NCBI GenBank assembly: GCA_965223215.1
Contig: CBDCVZ010000010.1
Location: 2,294,001 to 2,358,000 of the forward strand
Source of the DNA: JABDMH01 sp965223215
Lineage (GTDB): Bacteria; Bacteroidota; Bacteroidia; Chitinophagales; Saprospiraceae
Direction: 5' to 3'
DNA: 64,000 nucleotides
Below, one piece after another: positions 45,886 through 55,197 of the stretch. A program made the position numbers and the translations under genes. The notes beneath the pieces are model-generated. The model made no database searches and had not been told where the DNA came from. It saw only the letters and a program-made list of their open reading frames with translations. Position 1 is the first letter of the stretch; every line of letters starts with the position of its first letter.

Positions 45886-48800
45886 ATGATTCGATTGTTT
45901 CTTTTATCGGTGATTGCTCTGCTGTTGGCTTGTCAGAATGATCGGCAGCAGAATATCCGCTCAAACACTCTATTTCAGCACATCTCTAATGATCATACCG
46001 GAATCGACTTTGTCAACCGAATCACCGAGACGGAGCAGCTCAATTTCCTAAATTATCCGTACATGTATAATGGTGGTGGGGTTGGAATAGGTGATCTCAA
46101 TAATGATGGTCTGGTGGATTTGTATTTCACCGGAAACATGGTGGGTGACCAACTCTATTTTAATCGGGGCAACTTGCAATTCGAAAAGGCAAGCCCCGCA
46201 TCCGGCATTCTTCAAACCAACCTATGGACGACCGGTGTTACCCTAGTCGATGTGAACCATGATGGCTGGTTAGATATCTATGTCTGTCGTTCCGGTACCA
46301 GAAGTTTTCGTCAAAACCTGTTGTACATTAATCAAAAGGACGAAACATTTGTAGAGAGTGCCCGGGCGTATGGATTAAATGATAGCGGTTATTCAGTCCA
46401 GGCCTGTTTTTTTGATTATGATCTGGACGGTGATCTAGATATGTACTTAGTAAACCATTCACCCCAGTTTTTTGCCCCGCAAGACCAATTATTCGCCAAA
46501 AAAAATCGGCCCAGCCCCTCCGAGGCGGATCGACTGTACGAGAACTTAAACACTCAGGATTCCATGACACATCCATTTTTCAGAGATGTGAGTGATCCTG
46601 CCGGAATCAGCCACTTTGGTTTTGGCTTAAGTGCGACGGTGGGTGATGTCAATAACGATGGTTGGCCTGACCTTTATGTGGCCAATGATTTCTTCGAGCC
46701 AGATGTTTTGTACGTCAATTCAGGCTCAGGGTATTTTATCGATTCGCTACAAGAATATTTTGGTCACATTTCTTTTAGCAGTATGGGTAGTGATATGGCA
46801 GATTTTAATAACGATGGACTTATGGATATTGCTGTATGCGACATGCAGGCACCCGATAATTATCGAAAGAAAGCCAATATGGCCAGCATGGATACCGACC
46901 AATTTAACCGGATGATTGCAGAAGGATATCACTATCAGTACATGCAAAACACCCTACAGCTAAATACTGGCATGGGTCGTTACAGTGAAATTGCTGAGCT
47001 AGCTGGTGTGTCAGAAACCGATTGGAGTTGGGGACCACTATTTTGCGACCTGGATAACGACGGATGGAAAGATCTCTTTATTAGTAATGGAGTTCGCCGT
47101 GACATTCAATATAAAGACATCTTGACTGAAATGGGGCAGACTTACGATGCGTCAAATTTTAAATTGATGGACATGGTCGAAAAGTTTCCAGTGCATCGAG
47201 TCAATAACTACAGTTTTAAGAATAAAGGTGACTTGACTTTCCGAGATATGAGCAACAGCTGGGGAATCGATTTTGCAGGTTTTTCGACAGGTGCTGCCTA
47301 TGGTGACCTCGACAATGATGGGGATCTTGAATTGGTGCTCAACAATATCGACGACCCTGCCGCTATTTTCGAAAACCTGAGCGATCAAAAAAGCCAAAAT
47401 AATTTTATCAAAATTAAATTAGTCGGAGATTTTCGAAATCCTTTCGGAGTGGGAGCTACTCTTAAATTATCGAATAAAAACCTCACCCAACATCATTATG
47501 TAAACTATACCCGTGGATTTCAGTCAAGCATGACCGATATTCTTTTTGGTTTAGGAAGGGAAGTGACCAGTCTAGACCTCGAAGTGATCTGGCCGGATCG
47601 CAGTAGAACGCTATTGACCAGCATCGAACCAAACCTAACCCACACCATTGTGAAAGAGCAAACCATCGCAATAGAACCCACGCCACAATCACTGCCTTTA
47701 TTCGCTGAAGTAGATTTAGTAAATAATTTTCAACTACATGATGAATTGCCTTTTGATGATTTTGCTCGAGAGGTGTTGCTCCCTCATAAATATTCTCAAT
47801 TGGGCCCAGCACTGGCCGTTGGAGATCTAAATGGTGATCAACTCGATGATTTTTATCTGGGTGGTGCAAAAGACCAACCAGGAAAAGTAATTATTCAGAG
47901 TGAACAAAACCAATTTCAGACACTGCAGTCTGCGGTATTTCAAGATGATCAACAGCACGAGGACGTAGGCGCTGCTTTATTTGATGCCGATGGTGATGGC
48001 GATCTCGATCTGTATGTCGCAAGTGGGAGCAACGAATGGCCACAGGGAGCGCCTGAATACCAGGATCGGCTGTATCTTAATGATGGTCATGGTGTTTTCT
48101 CGGTTGCAACGCATCAGTTGCCCCCCCTGCGTACCAGTACTAGTTGTATTCAGCCGGTTGATATTGATAGCGACGGTGATCAGGATCTGTTCATCGGCGG
48201 GAGATTGATTCCGGGTCGATATCCACAAGCGCCAAGATCATACCTGCTCCAGAATTCAAATGGCTCATTCTCAGACCAGACAGAAGTTTATTTCGGAGCA
48301 GATTTTCGTCCGGGCATGGTCACGGATGCCGAATGGATAGATCTCGACGCAGATGATGATCTTGACCTTGTGCTGGTTGGTGAATGGATGCCGGTCATCG
48401 TATATGAGAACCGTGAGGGATCCCTGCAACGTGTGGAAGCAGGTGGATTGGAAGCCAGCCACGGCTGGTGGTACAGCTTGGCCTCAGGTGATTTTGATGG
48501 GGATGGAGATTCCGATTTGGTGGTGGGAAATCTGGGACTCAATTATAAATACAGAGCAACTCCAGCGGAGCCCTTTCAGGTTTATGCCGAAGACTTCGAT
48601 CAAAACAATGTGCCTGATATTGTCCTTAGCTATTTTGAAGATGGTGTACAATATCCTTTGCGCGGTCGGCAGTGTTCGGCGGAGCAGGTCCCTTCCCTAA
48701 AAAAGAAATTTACCACTTACACAGATTTTGCCTCTGCGAGCCTTGAAGACGTCTATGGACAAGAAAAACTTGATGGGGCATTGCAGCTCAAGGCAGAAAC

Positions 48801-49182
48801 TTTCGCTACTTCATACGTTGAAAATCTCGGAACTTATAAATTTCAATTGCGTGCACTGCCGATTCCTGCTCAGTTTTCGTCCGTCAATGCCATGCTCCCA
48901 ATGGATCTCAATCACGATGACCATCTAGACTTGGTGGTCGGCGGAAATATGTTTGGTTCAGAGGTGGAAACTGCTCGAAACGACGCTTCAATCGGACTAG
49001 TAATGATGGGTGATGGCACGGGCGCATTTACGGCATTGCCAGCTACCCAATCTGGTTTGCATATCAGTGGTGACGTAAAAAATATGGCCATTATCAATTC
49101 GGCAGCCGGACCTGCGCAGCTCTTGGTGGCCAATAATAACGCGCCCATTCAGCTATTTAGAGCTGGCAAATTGAACTTATAG
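45886..49182 (+). CDS. Very large VCBS/FG-GAP lipoprotein with UnbV (ASPIC) domain
   Basis: ATG 45886 gives a lipoprotein signal (LFLLSVIALLLACQNDR); the frame opens at a TTG three codons earlier. Seven propeller repeats (DLNNDGLVDLYFTGN, DVNHDGWLDIYVCRSG, ... DLDNDGDLELVLNN) cover about 60-490. Then comes a UnbV/ASPIC domain (about 505-590; FGVGATLKLSNKNL, SMTDILFGLG). About seven more repeats follow (DADGDGDLDLYVASGS, DIDSDGDQDLFIGGR, DLDADDDLDLVLVGE, DFDGDGDSDLVVGN, and others). The 1098-residue protein is surface-exposed; such CRTAC1-like proteins are common in Bacteroidota near SusCD loci. It starts 55 bases after the enolase-type gene. Confidence 0.93.
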   Translation: MIRLFLLSVIALLLACQNDRQQNIRSNTLFQHISNDHTGIDFVNRITETEQLNFLNYPYMYNGGGVGIGDLNNDGLVDLYFTGNMVGDQLYFNRGNLQFEKASPASGILQTNLWTTGVTLVDVNHDGWLDIYVCRSGTRSFRQNLLYINQKDETFVESARAYGLNDSGYSVQACFFDYDLDGDLDMYLVNHSPQFFAPQDQLFAKKNRPSPSEADRLYENLNTQDSMTHPFFRDVSDPAGISHFGFGLSATVGDVNNDGWPDLYVANDFFEPDVLYVNSGSGYFIDSLQEYFGHISFSSMGSDMADFNNDGLMDIAVCDMQAPDNYRKKANMASMDTDQFNRMIAEGYHYQYMQNTLQLNTGMGRYSEIAELAGVSETDWSWGPLFCDLDNDGWKDLFISNGVRRDIQYKDILTEMGQTYDASNFKLMDMVEKFPVHRVNNYSFKNKGDLTFRDMSNSWGIDFAGFSTGAAYGDLDNDGDLELVLNNIDDPAAIFENLSDQKSQNNFIKIKLVGDFRNPFGVGATLKLSNKNLTQHHYVNYTRGFQSSMTDILFGLGREVTSLDLEVIWPDRSRTLLTSIEPNLTHTIVKEQTIAIEPTPQSLPLFAEVDLVNNFQLHDELPFDDFAREVLLPHKYSQLGPALAVGDLNGDQLDDFYLGGAKDQPGKVIIQSEQNQFQTLQSAVFQDDQQHEDVGAALFDADGDGDLDLYVASGSNEWPQGAPEYQDRLYLNDGHGVFSVATHQLPPLRTSTSCIQPVDIDSDGDQDLFIGGRLIPGRYPQAPRSYLLQNSNGSFSDQTEVYFGADFRPGMVTDAEWIDLDADDDLDLVLVGEWMPVIVYENREGSLQRVEAGGLEASHGWWYSLASGDFDGDGDSDLVVGNLGLNYKYRATPAEPFQVYAEDFDQNNVPDIVLSYFEDGVQYPLRGRQCSAEQVPSLKKKFTTYTDFASASLEDVYGQEKLDGALQLKAETFATSYVENLGTYKFQLRALPIPAQFSSVNAMLPMDLNHDDHLDLVVGGNMFGSEVETARNDASIGLVMMGDGTGAFTALPATQSGLHISGDVKNMAIINSAAGPAQLLVANNNAPIQLFRAGKLNL

Positions 49183-49329
49183 CTGCCCAGTCTTATGTAT
49201 CGATGGCTTATGATCCACTTTTACTTTGAAAACGGCAATAAATTAAATACCCAATTTTGAAATGGTGCTGTCATCGTACATATTCTTCTACATTTGAGGA
49301 GTAAGAATTTTATCAGTTGCAATTTTGCC

Positions 49330-50277
49330 ATGTTTAAGATACCAAGTCGTCGACGATTCATAAATCAATCTATCAAGGGAGCCATGGGCTTTACCTTATC
49401 AACCAGGGGTCGAACCATGGCACCACCCCAGCCGTTACCAATTTCGCAGATTTCAAAGACAGACACTCATGTCCATTTATTTGATTTGGATCAATTCAAT
49501 TATAGCTGGCTCAAAAATGTTCCGGAGATTAATCGAAACTTTAACCTACATGATTTTGATCAAGCCACTGAGCGGTCGAATGTGACTGAAATCATATTTA
49601 TGGAAAGCGGAGCCGATCCTGAATTCAATATTCGAGAAGCCCAATGGGTTGCCAAATTAGCAGATCAAGACCTGCGTATCAAAGGAATTATTGCCAAGTT
49701 AGATCTAGCCCAAGGAGATCAGACAGAAAGAGAGTTTTCGTCCCTGCTTGAGTTAAAACTAGTGAAGGGAATAAGGGGTCCCTTTCCTCAAAATGAGCAG
49801 GGAGTGGCTGCCTTCATCGAGGGTCTATCACTCCTCTTGCAACATCAATTGACCTTCGATTTATTGTTGACACCCTCACGTCTCCCATTTGCTGCTTCCG
49901 TCATAAAGGAAGTTCCTGATAATGTTTTTATTTTGGATCACCTTGGTAACCCCAGCTCAGAAGAAAGTAATTGGCACCAGTGGCAAAACGGCATCGACGC
50001 ACTGGCGGAACTACCAAATGTGCATTGTAAGATTTCGGGAATCATTACTCGATTTGGCGAGGCTTGGTCCATAGATCAGATCCGACCCTATCTCGGATAT
50101 GTGATGAAACACTTTGGACCCGATCGGCTCGTCTACGGCGGTGACTGGCCCGTGGTATTGAGGGCAGGTTCCTATCAAAGTTGGTCTCGGGCCTTTGACC
50201 AAATCATGAACGAGGTACCTGAGGCAATTGCCAAAAAAGTATGCCATGAAAACGCAAACCGCATTTATCGACTTTAA
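49330..50277 (+). CDS. Exported amidohydrolase-2 family protein (sugar lactonase-like)
   Basis: ATG 49330 gives a short Tat-like leader (MFKIPSRRRFINQSIKGAMG); a TTG at 49294 extends the frame. The TIM-barrel amidohydrolase_2 domain has DTHVHLFD (about 44-51), FILDHLGNP (about 212-220; D-H pair), KISGII, and the last-strand aspartate in LVYGGDWPV. These match L-fuconolactonase/rhamnonolactonase-type hydrolases, which open sugar lactones. It ends three bases before the next start codon, so the two genes are almost certainly cotranscribed. Substrate is inferred only by family. Confidence 0.88.
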   Translation: MFKIPSRRRFINQSIKGAMGFTLSTRGRTMAPPQPLPISQISKTDTHVHLFDLDQFNYSWLKNVPEINRNFNLHDFDQATERSNVTEIIFMESGADPEFNIREAQWVAKLADQDLRIKGIIAKLDLAQGDQTEREFSSLLELKLVKGIRGPFPQNEQGVAAFIEGLSLLLQHQLTFDLLLTPSRLPFAASVIKEVPDNVFILDHLGNPSSEESNWHQWQNGIDALAELPNVHCKISGIITRFGEAWSIDQIRPYLGYVMKHFGPDRLVYGGDWPVVLRAGSYQSWSRAFDQIMNEVPEAIAKKVCHENANRIYRL

Positions 50278-50280
50278 CGG

Positions 50281-51417
50281 ATGAATCATTTAAAGATCGG
50301 CCATCTCGCCTTACTGGTTTTCACAGCCTTCACTTCGCTGTGGGCTCAGCAGACTACAACTTATCAAACTGCCCGCGATGGTAGAATATTCAAAGTATTT
50401 CAGTTTCCCAAAAAACTGATGCCACATATCGATGGTCAAGTAAAAGACTGGCAGGTGGTACCTGATTCCTATCGGTACGACACGAAAGAACTGAAAGACA
50501 CAGAAGATGGCCAACCCAGTCCAATCGACACTCAAGATTTACGAGTACGGGTTACCATTGGTTGGGTTCGGGGCTTAGATCGGATCTATTTTCTGTACGA
50601 AGCCTACGATGACTTTTGGGACTTTGGTCGATTTAATCCTCAAGGCTATCTCAATGATATTTTCGAATTAGTTGTCGATGGTGATTTATCGGGCGGACCC
50701 TTTATTTTCAATCCAATTTATGATCGGGACGAAATGCCTTGGAATGGTAAAACCGATGCCTACCTAGACAATCATTTTCAGTTTAGCGGTGTTCATGCAC
50801 AAAATTATCACATCTACACACCACCGGTCAATAATGCATGGACCCTCATTTGGGGCAGTCAACCCTGGATTGCAGACTTTCCTTTTGCACACTACGCATA
50901 CGATTACCATTTCCAACCTGGTGACCACGGTGAGCTGGTGCTAGAAGGATGGATAACGCCTTTTGATCATGCCCCATACTCAGGACCAGAACAGGCCATA
51001 CCCTCCATATTATTTGAAAATAAGATCATTGGTCTATCGTGGTCCATTTTGGATTTTGATGGTGATGTAAGGGAGGGACACATTAATCTCTCGCATGACA
51101 CTAGGATGGTCAAGGATGCCTCTTACTTGTGTGCATTTCGATTAATGCCACTCGAAGATAATTTCCAGAAAGAATTGCAGGCAGATTGGACCTTCGAAAT
51201 AATAAACGAGGAAGATCGCTTGGTTGCCTTTAGGGATAAATCCATTGGGCAAGTCACATCGTGGCACTGGGATTTTGGTAATGGTGATTCATCCACCGAA
51301 CAAAACCCGATTTATCAATTCAAAGAAGGAGGTGTGCACAAAGTGATCACACTTACCGTGCAAGGACCCAATGGCGATTCAAAGAGGACTAGATATTGGG
51401 AGGTAATGATTCGCTAG
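50281..51417 (+). CDS. Secreted CBM9-like/PKD-domain protein
   Basis: A signal peptide ends SLWAQ (about 23). Residues 35-290 resemble the CBM9-like or DUF1083 sandwich often used to bind sugars or haem (PHIDGQVKDWQVV, RIYFLYEAYDDFWDF, DIFELVVDGDLSGGPF). Residues 300-378 form one PKD domain with WHWDFGNGDSSTEQNP and YQFKEGGVHKVITLTV. No catalytic residues are evident. It follows the amidohydrolase by three bases, so it may be a partner that presents a sugar or sits on the cell surface. Confidence 0.75.
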   Translation: MNHLKIGHLALLVFTAFTSLWAQQTTTYQTARDGRIFKVFQFPKKLMPHIDGQVKDWQVVPDSYRYDTKELKDTEDGQPSPIDTQDLRVRVTIGWVRGLDRIYFLYEAYDDFWDFGRFNPQGYLNDIFELVVDGDLSGGPFIFNPIYDRDEMPWNGKTDAYLDNHFQFSGVHAQNYHIYTPPVNNAWTLIWGSQPWIADFPFAHYAYDYHFQPGDHGELVLEGWITPFDHAPYSGPEQAIPSILFENKIIGLSWSILDFDGDVREGHINLSHDTRMVKDASYLCAFRLMPLEDNFQKELQADWTFEIINEEDRLVAFRDKSIGQVTSWHWDFGNGDSSTEQNPIYQFKEGGVHKVITLTVQGPNGDSKRTRYWEVMIR

Positions 51418-51469
51418 GTCATGAAGCAATGGTTCCTCTGCAAGGATCAAGTAAAATGATGGACCGAAT

Positions 51470-52810
51470 TTAACTATCATATCGTGGATCAGGTTTGAGA
51501 TAGGATCCAGGCACCCACGGAAATCTCTTTTCCAGATCATCAATTAATTCGACCCCAAAGCCAGGTCGATCGGGTAGGGTCATGATTCCTTCTTTCACGA
51601 CCAGGGGTTCCACAAATATTTCATCCTTGAGGGGATTAAATGTCTTATTCAATTCACACATGTGGCCATTGGGGCAACTGGCCACAAAGTGGATGTTTGA
51701 GATGGTGGTTAGACCACCATGCCAATTATGTGGACATTGCAATCTACCGTAGAGATGTGCCATGCGGGCGATATGCCAATTCTCGGATATTCCCGTAAAG
51801 TTACAATCGGACTGGATGATGTCATAAGCTCCCTCTGCGATCCATCGCTGTAGCTGAAATCGATTGGTAAATCGTTCACCACCCGATACCATCACACTCG
51901 GCATCGCTTCTTTAATGGCCAGGTGTCGCTCCACCGATCCCTCTTCCCATTGATTCATCGGTTCTTCATACCAGTAGATCTTTAAATCTTCCAAGGCCGG
52001 ACACAATTGCTCCGTTATTTCCTCAAAAGTCCAATTATGCTTTTCGATCATTAATTTAAAGTCCGGCCCCACCGCGTCACGCAATTGGCTCAAGATCGGG
52101 ATGTACTTTTCCAAAGTCATCCCGCTATACTCCCAATCGGTTCCATTGCGAAATTTAAAAGCAGTAAATCCCTCTGCTTGATATTGGAGGGCTTCTTCGA
52201 TGAGCTGTGCTGCTCCATCCTCATACCATTTATGGTTGACGCCAGCACTGGCGTATATCGGCATTTCCTTTTTGGGTGAACAATCTGTAGCGAGTAGCTG
52301 GTAGACTGGCTTTTCCTTAACCTTGCCGATGATATCCCAGCAGGCATTTTCAACACCCGCCCAGGCTGCCCGGGCCAAATAATCTCTCCATGGTCCTCCT
52401 CCCCCTAAATAATCGATATCAAAGGGATTCTTGCCCAATAGCACAGGCCGGATGTGTCGGTCAGTATAGGCTTTGATCTTGGCCGGATTGCTATATGGAC
52501 TGCCTTCGGCGAAACCTGTAACCCCACCATCTGTCGAAATCTTGACTAGGGCTGCATCGGTTTTCCAAACCAGATATTTGCTTACACCCCACAGTATCTT
52601 ATCGTCAGGCGGCTTGTAAGACAAGGGTATCACCTGGATATCCGTGATCTTGATTTTCTCTCTCGATATAGTGCTCAGCGGATTCTGTATATTTCTGTTC
52701 CGGGTTTGTTCACCCAACAATTCAGAAGCCTTCTGTTGACCTCTCTTAGTACCAACTGAAAGACCACCTAAGATTAAACTGCTGCGTTCGACAAATTTTC
52801 GACGATCCAT
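51470..52810 (-). CDS. Exported enolase-superfamily enzyme (mandelate racemase/sugar-acid dehydratase type), copy 2
   Basis: 446-residue paralogue of the 44.5 kb enzyme, sharing the segments SxISREKIKITDI and LLGKNPFDID/LIGKNPFDVE. The Tat-like leader is MDRRKFVERSSLILGGLSVG. Catalytic candidates: K219/R221 (AFKFRNG), E256 (MIEKHN), E283 (YEEPMNQW), E312 (SGGER), D335 (QSDCN) and H361/H364 (CPHNWHGG). It lacks the second aspartate of the first copy at D334 (QPDCD against QSDCN). It is convergent with the CBM9-like/PKD gene. The two paralogues probably act on different epimers or successive steps. Confidence 0.9.
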   Translation of the reverse strand: MDRRKFVERSSLILGGLSVGTKRGQQKASELLGEQTRNRNIQNPLSTISREKIKITDIQVIPLSYKPPDDKILWGVSKYLVWKTDAALVKISTDGGVTGFAEGSPYSNPAKIKAYTDRHIRPVLLGKNPFDIDYLGGGGPWRDYLARAAWAGVENACWDIIGKVKEKPVYQLLATDCSPKKEMPIYASAGVNHKWYEDGAAQLIEEALQYQAEGFTAFKFRNGTDWEYSGMTLEKYIPILSQLRDAVGPDFKLMIEKHNWTFEEITEQLCPALEDLKIYWYEEPMNQWEEGSVERHLAIKEAMPSVMVSGGERFTNRFQLQRWIAEGAYDIIQSDCNFTGISENWHIARMAHLYGRLQCPHNWHGGLTTISNIHFVASCPNGHMCELNKTFNPLKDEIFVEPLVVKEGIMTLPDRPGFGVELIDDLEKRFPWVPGSYLKPDPRYDS

Positions 52811-53075
52811 AGGTTCATTGTATGGTTAAATAATACTGAAAAAAACTCAGATGAAAGTCACATCGTGTACTAATAAGATGAGATTATTTAAGAATGATAA
52901 CCTCAACAAAGTTATCGAGATTGGTCATCCAAGAAAGGTATCATTGGCATTCAATTTCACCACCATGCCGTGATTTCCGAATTCAATCCTTTAAGCAATA
53001 GTGAGGAGGTTATCAAACCACTGATTTCTTATCTTATAGTTTGTAAAGTCACTCGGTCCACACAGCCTCGAATTC

Positions 53076-55025
53076 ATGATTATGTCTAAAATTCTTTTTA
53101 AAAAATCTTATCCACTCATTACTGGATTGATTTCGCTACTTCTGAGCCTATCAGTGGCGTCTCTCACTGCTCAAAAAGACCTCAAATCAATCTCCTTGAA
53201 AAATCCCAAAATCCCACCGGAGTGGGCTCTCTGGGAGCGACAGTTGCTTGATCAAATCCATCCTGCAGCACTTGAATTCGTCGAGAAATATACACGAGAT
53301 GATGGCAGTTTGATTTGGCGTGACGAGTGGCCTGGGATGGATGGATCAGATGATGGCTATGAAAGCTTTTACAATTTCCCCCTGTACTGTGCGCTAGGCG
53401 GACCGATGTCTCTAGATTCGATCGCTAGGCACCTCTGGGATGGGATCACCAAGCAATTCACTCAATATGGACAGATCCATGATGAGTTTGATGCAGGATA
53501 TGATTGGATGCATCATGGAGAGTCTTACACTTTTTTCTACTTCTTTGGCCTAACCGATCCAAACGATGTAATGGTCCGGAACCGCGCCCTGAAGTTTGCT
53601 CGCATGTATATGGACCCCAAATATGGCAACTATGATCCAGAACGAAAGCTGATACGATCTCCACTCAACGGTAGTCAGGGGCCGCGGTTTACCAACACCG
53701 CCGAAGATTGGGTGACACATCGACCGATACTCGCCAATTACTTATTACCCTATGAAGACATTGAAGGGATCGACACCTCCAGCATCTGGAATGATGACGA
53801 TAAATTTCCACTGTTGTTAGAGGCCATGAACGAGCGAATGATGCGGGGTGATGTCCCACTTAATTTAGCCGCCACCAGCATGATCCTAAACGCCTACATG
53901 TACACCGGAGATGAAGTCTATAGAAAATGGATTGAGGAATATGTCGCAACCTGGCTTGAGAGAGTTCATGCCCATGATGGTTTTCTTCCAGACAATGTGG
54001 GTCTCAGTGGAAAAGTGGGTGAATACACTGGTGGTAAAAAATGGGGTGGCTACTACGGATGGCGTTGGCCCCATGGCCTCATGAATCAGCTGGAGGCTAC
54101 TACCATTGGCGCGGGCAATGCCTATTTGGTGAGTGGTGATTCAACCTATCTTGAACTCCCAAAATCCGTTCTAAAACTAGTAGAAAAAGAGGCCAAAATT
54201 GACCAGGGCGTACAATTGGTGCCACATCGCTTTGACGATCGAGGTTGGTGGGATTATCGACCATTGCAACCCAAGTATCCCAGTCATCTCTGGTTTATTT
54301 CGCGTCAACCGGAAGATTGGCATCGAGCTAAGAAATTGGCTGATCCGATCAAATGGAATTATGAGCATGCCAATCAAGGTAGTTCCACCATGGTACGTGG
54401 TATGAAAAAAACCAGTGGCAGTGGATTGCCATACCAAAAGGGGAAAGGTGATTCTCAAAACACAATTTCCTGGATGGGCTTTCTCGAAGGGGTTAATCCG
54501 AACTATCCGCGGGATATTCTGAAGGCTACTTATCGAGAAGTACTAAATAAATTATCAGCGATCCGGCAAGACCGAACCCTGCCGGATGAGCAAGATGTGC
54601 ACCACTGGCTGGAGTTAAATCCGGTCATACTGGAGGGTTTGGTTCAATGCATGTTGGGCGCCCCCAATCATATTTATCACGGCGGATTGCTGCATACGAG
54701 TGTACGCTACTTCGATCCTGTGAACGAGAGACCTGGCATTCCCAAGGATGTCGCCGCCTTAGTTAAACGCATTACTTCGCAAAGCATCACATTAGAACTA
54801 GTGAATTTACATCCCACAGCTTCTCGTCAGGTTATTGTTCAGGGCGGTATGTTTGGGGAGCACAAAATCAAGCGTGTTCGGCAGGTTATCGACTACCCCT
54901 ATCAGTTTTACACGATTGATCATCCCTTTTTTGAAGTGATGTTGGGACCGGGTGCGGTAGGACACCTAGAAATTGATATTGATCGATTTGCCAATAAACC
55001 TACGTACAACTTTCCTTGGCATTGA
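53076..55025 (+). CDS. Secreted protein with probable (alpha/alpha) barrel, unrecognised enzyme
   Basis: A signal peptide ends SLTAQ (about 33). The 649-residue protein shows a repeated helical pattern with aromatic and acidic residues characteristic of (alpha/alpha)6 barrels: GYESFYNFPLYCALGG, DAGYDWMHHGESYTFFYFFG, GPRFTNTAEDWVTHRP, LAATSMILNAYMYTGDEVYR and WGGYYGWRWPHGLMNQ. The late part (after about 560) is beta-rich. Such folds are used by glycoside hydrolases, polysaccharide lyases and epimerases. I cannot name a family. It stands between the enolase copy 2 gene and the RraA-like gene; the nearest partner starts 172 bases downstream. Confidence 0.8.
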   Translation: MIMSKILFKKSYPLITGLISLLLSLSVASLTAQKDLKSISLKNPKIPPEWALWERQLLDQIHPAALEFVEKYTRDDGSLIWRDEWPGMDGSDDGYESFYNFPLYCALGGPMSLDSIARHLWDGITKQFTQYGQIHDEFDAGYDWMHHGESYTFFYFFGLTDPNDVMVRNRALKFARMYMDPKYGNYDPERKLIRSPLNGSQGPRFTNTAEDWVTHRPILANYLLPYEDIEGIDTSSIWNDDDKFPLLLEAMNERMMRGDVPLNLAATSMILNAYMYTGDEVYRKWIEEYVATWLERVHAHDGFLPDNVGLSGKVGEYTGGKKWGGYYGWRWPHGLMNQLEATTIGAGNAYLVSGDSTYLELPKSVLKLVEKEAKIDQGVQLVPHRFDDRGWWDYRPLQPKYPSHLWFISRQPEDWHRAKKLADPIKWNYEHANQGSSTMVRGMKKTSGSGLPYQKGKGDSQNTISWMGFLEGVNPNYPRDILKATYREVLNKLSAIRQDRTLPDEQDVHHWLELNPVILEGLVQCMLGAPNHIYHGGLLHTSVRYFDPVNERPGIPKDVAALVKRITSQSITLELVNLHPTASRQVIVQGGMFGEHKIKRVRQVIDYPYQFYTIDHPFFEVMLGPGAVGHLEIDIDRFANKPTYNFPWH

Positions 55026-55197
55026 GTACGGGTGATGGTGTTAGGCAGTTACCAAAATCTAAAATATGGCCTATAAAAATGACTAACTAATTCTACCCGG
55101 CTAAGCGCTTGACCGTAGCAATGACCATTGTCATTCGACCATATTATTTAAGTAAACTTCAGCAGGTTGCTGAATGGAAACTCATAAGTAATTTAAC

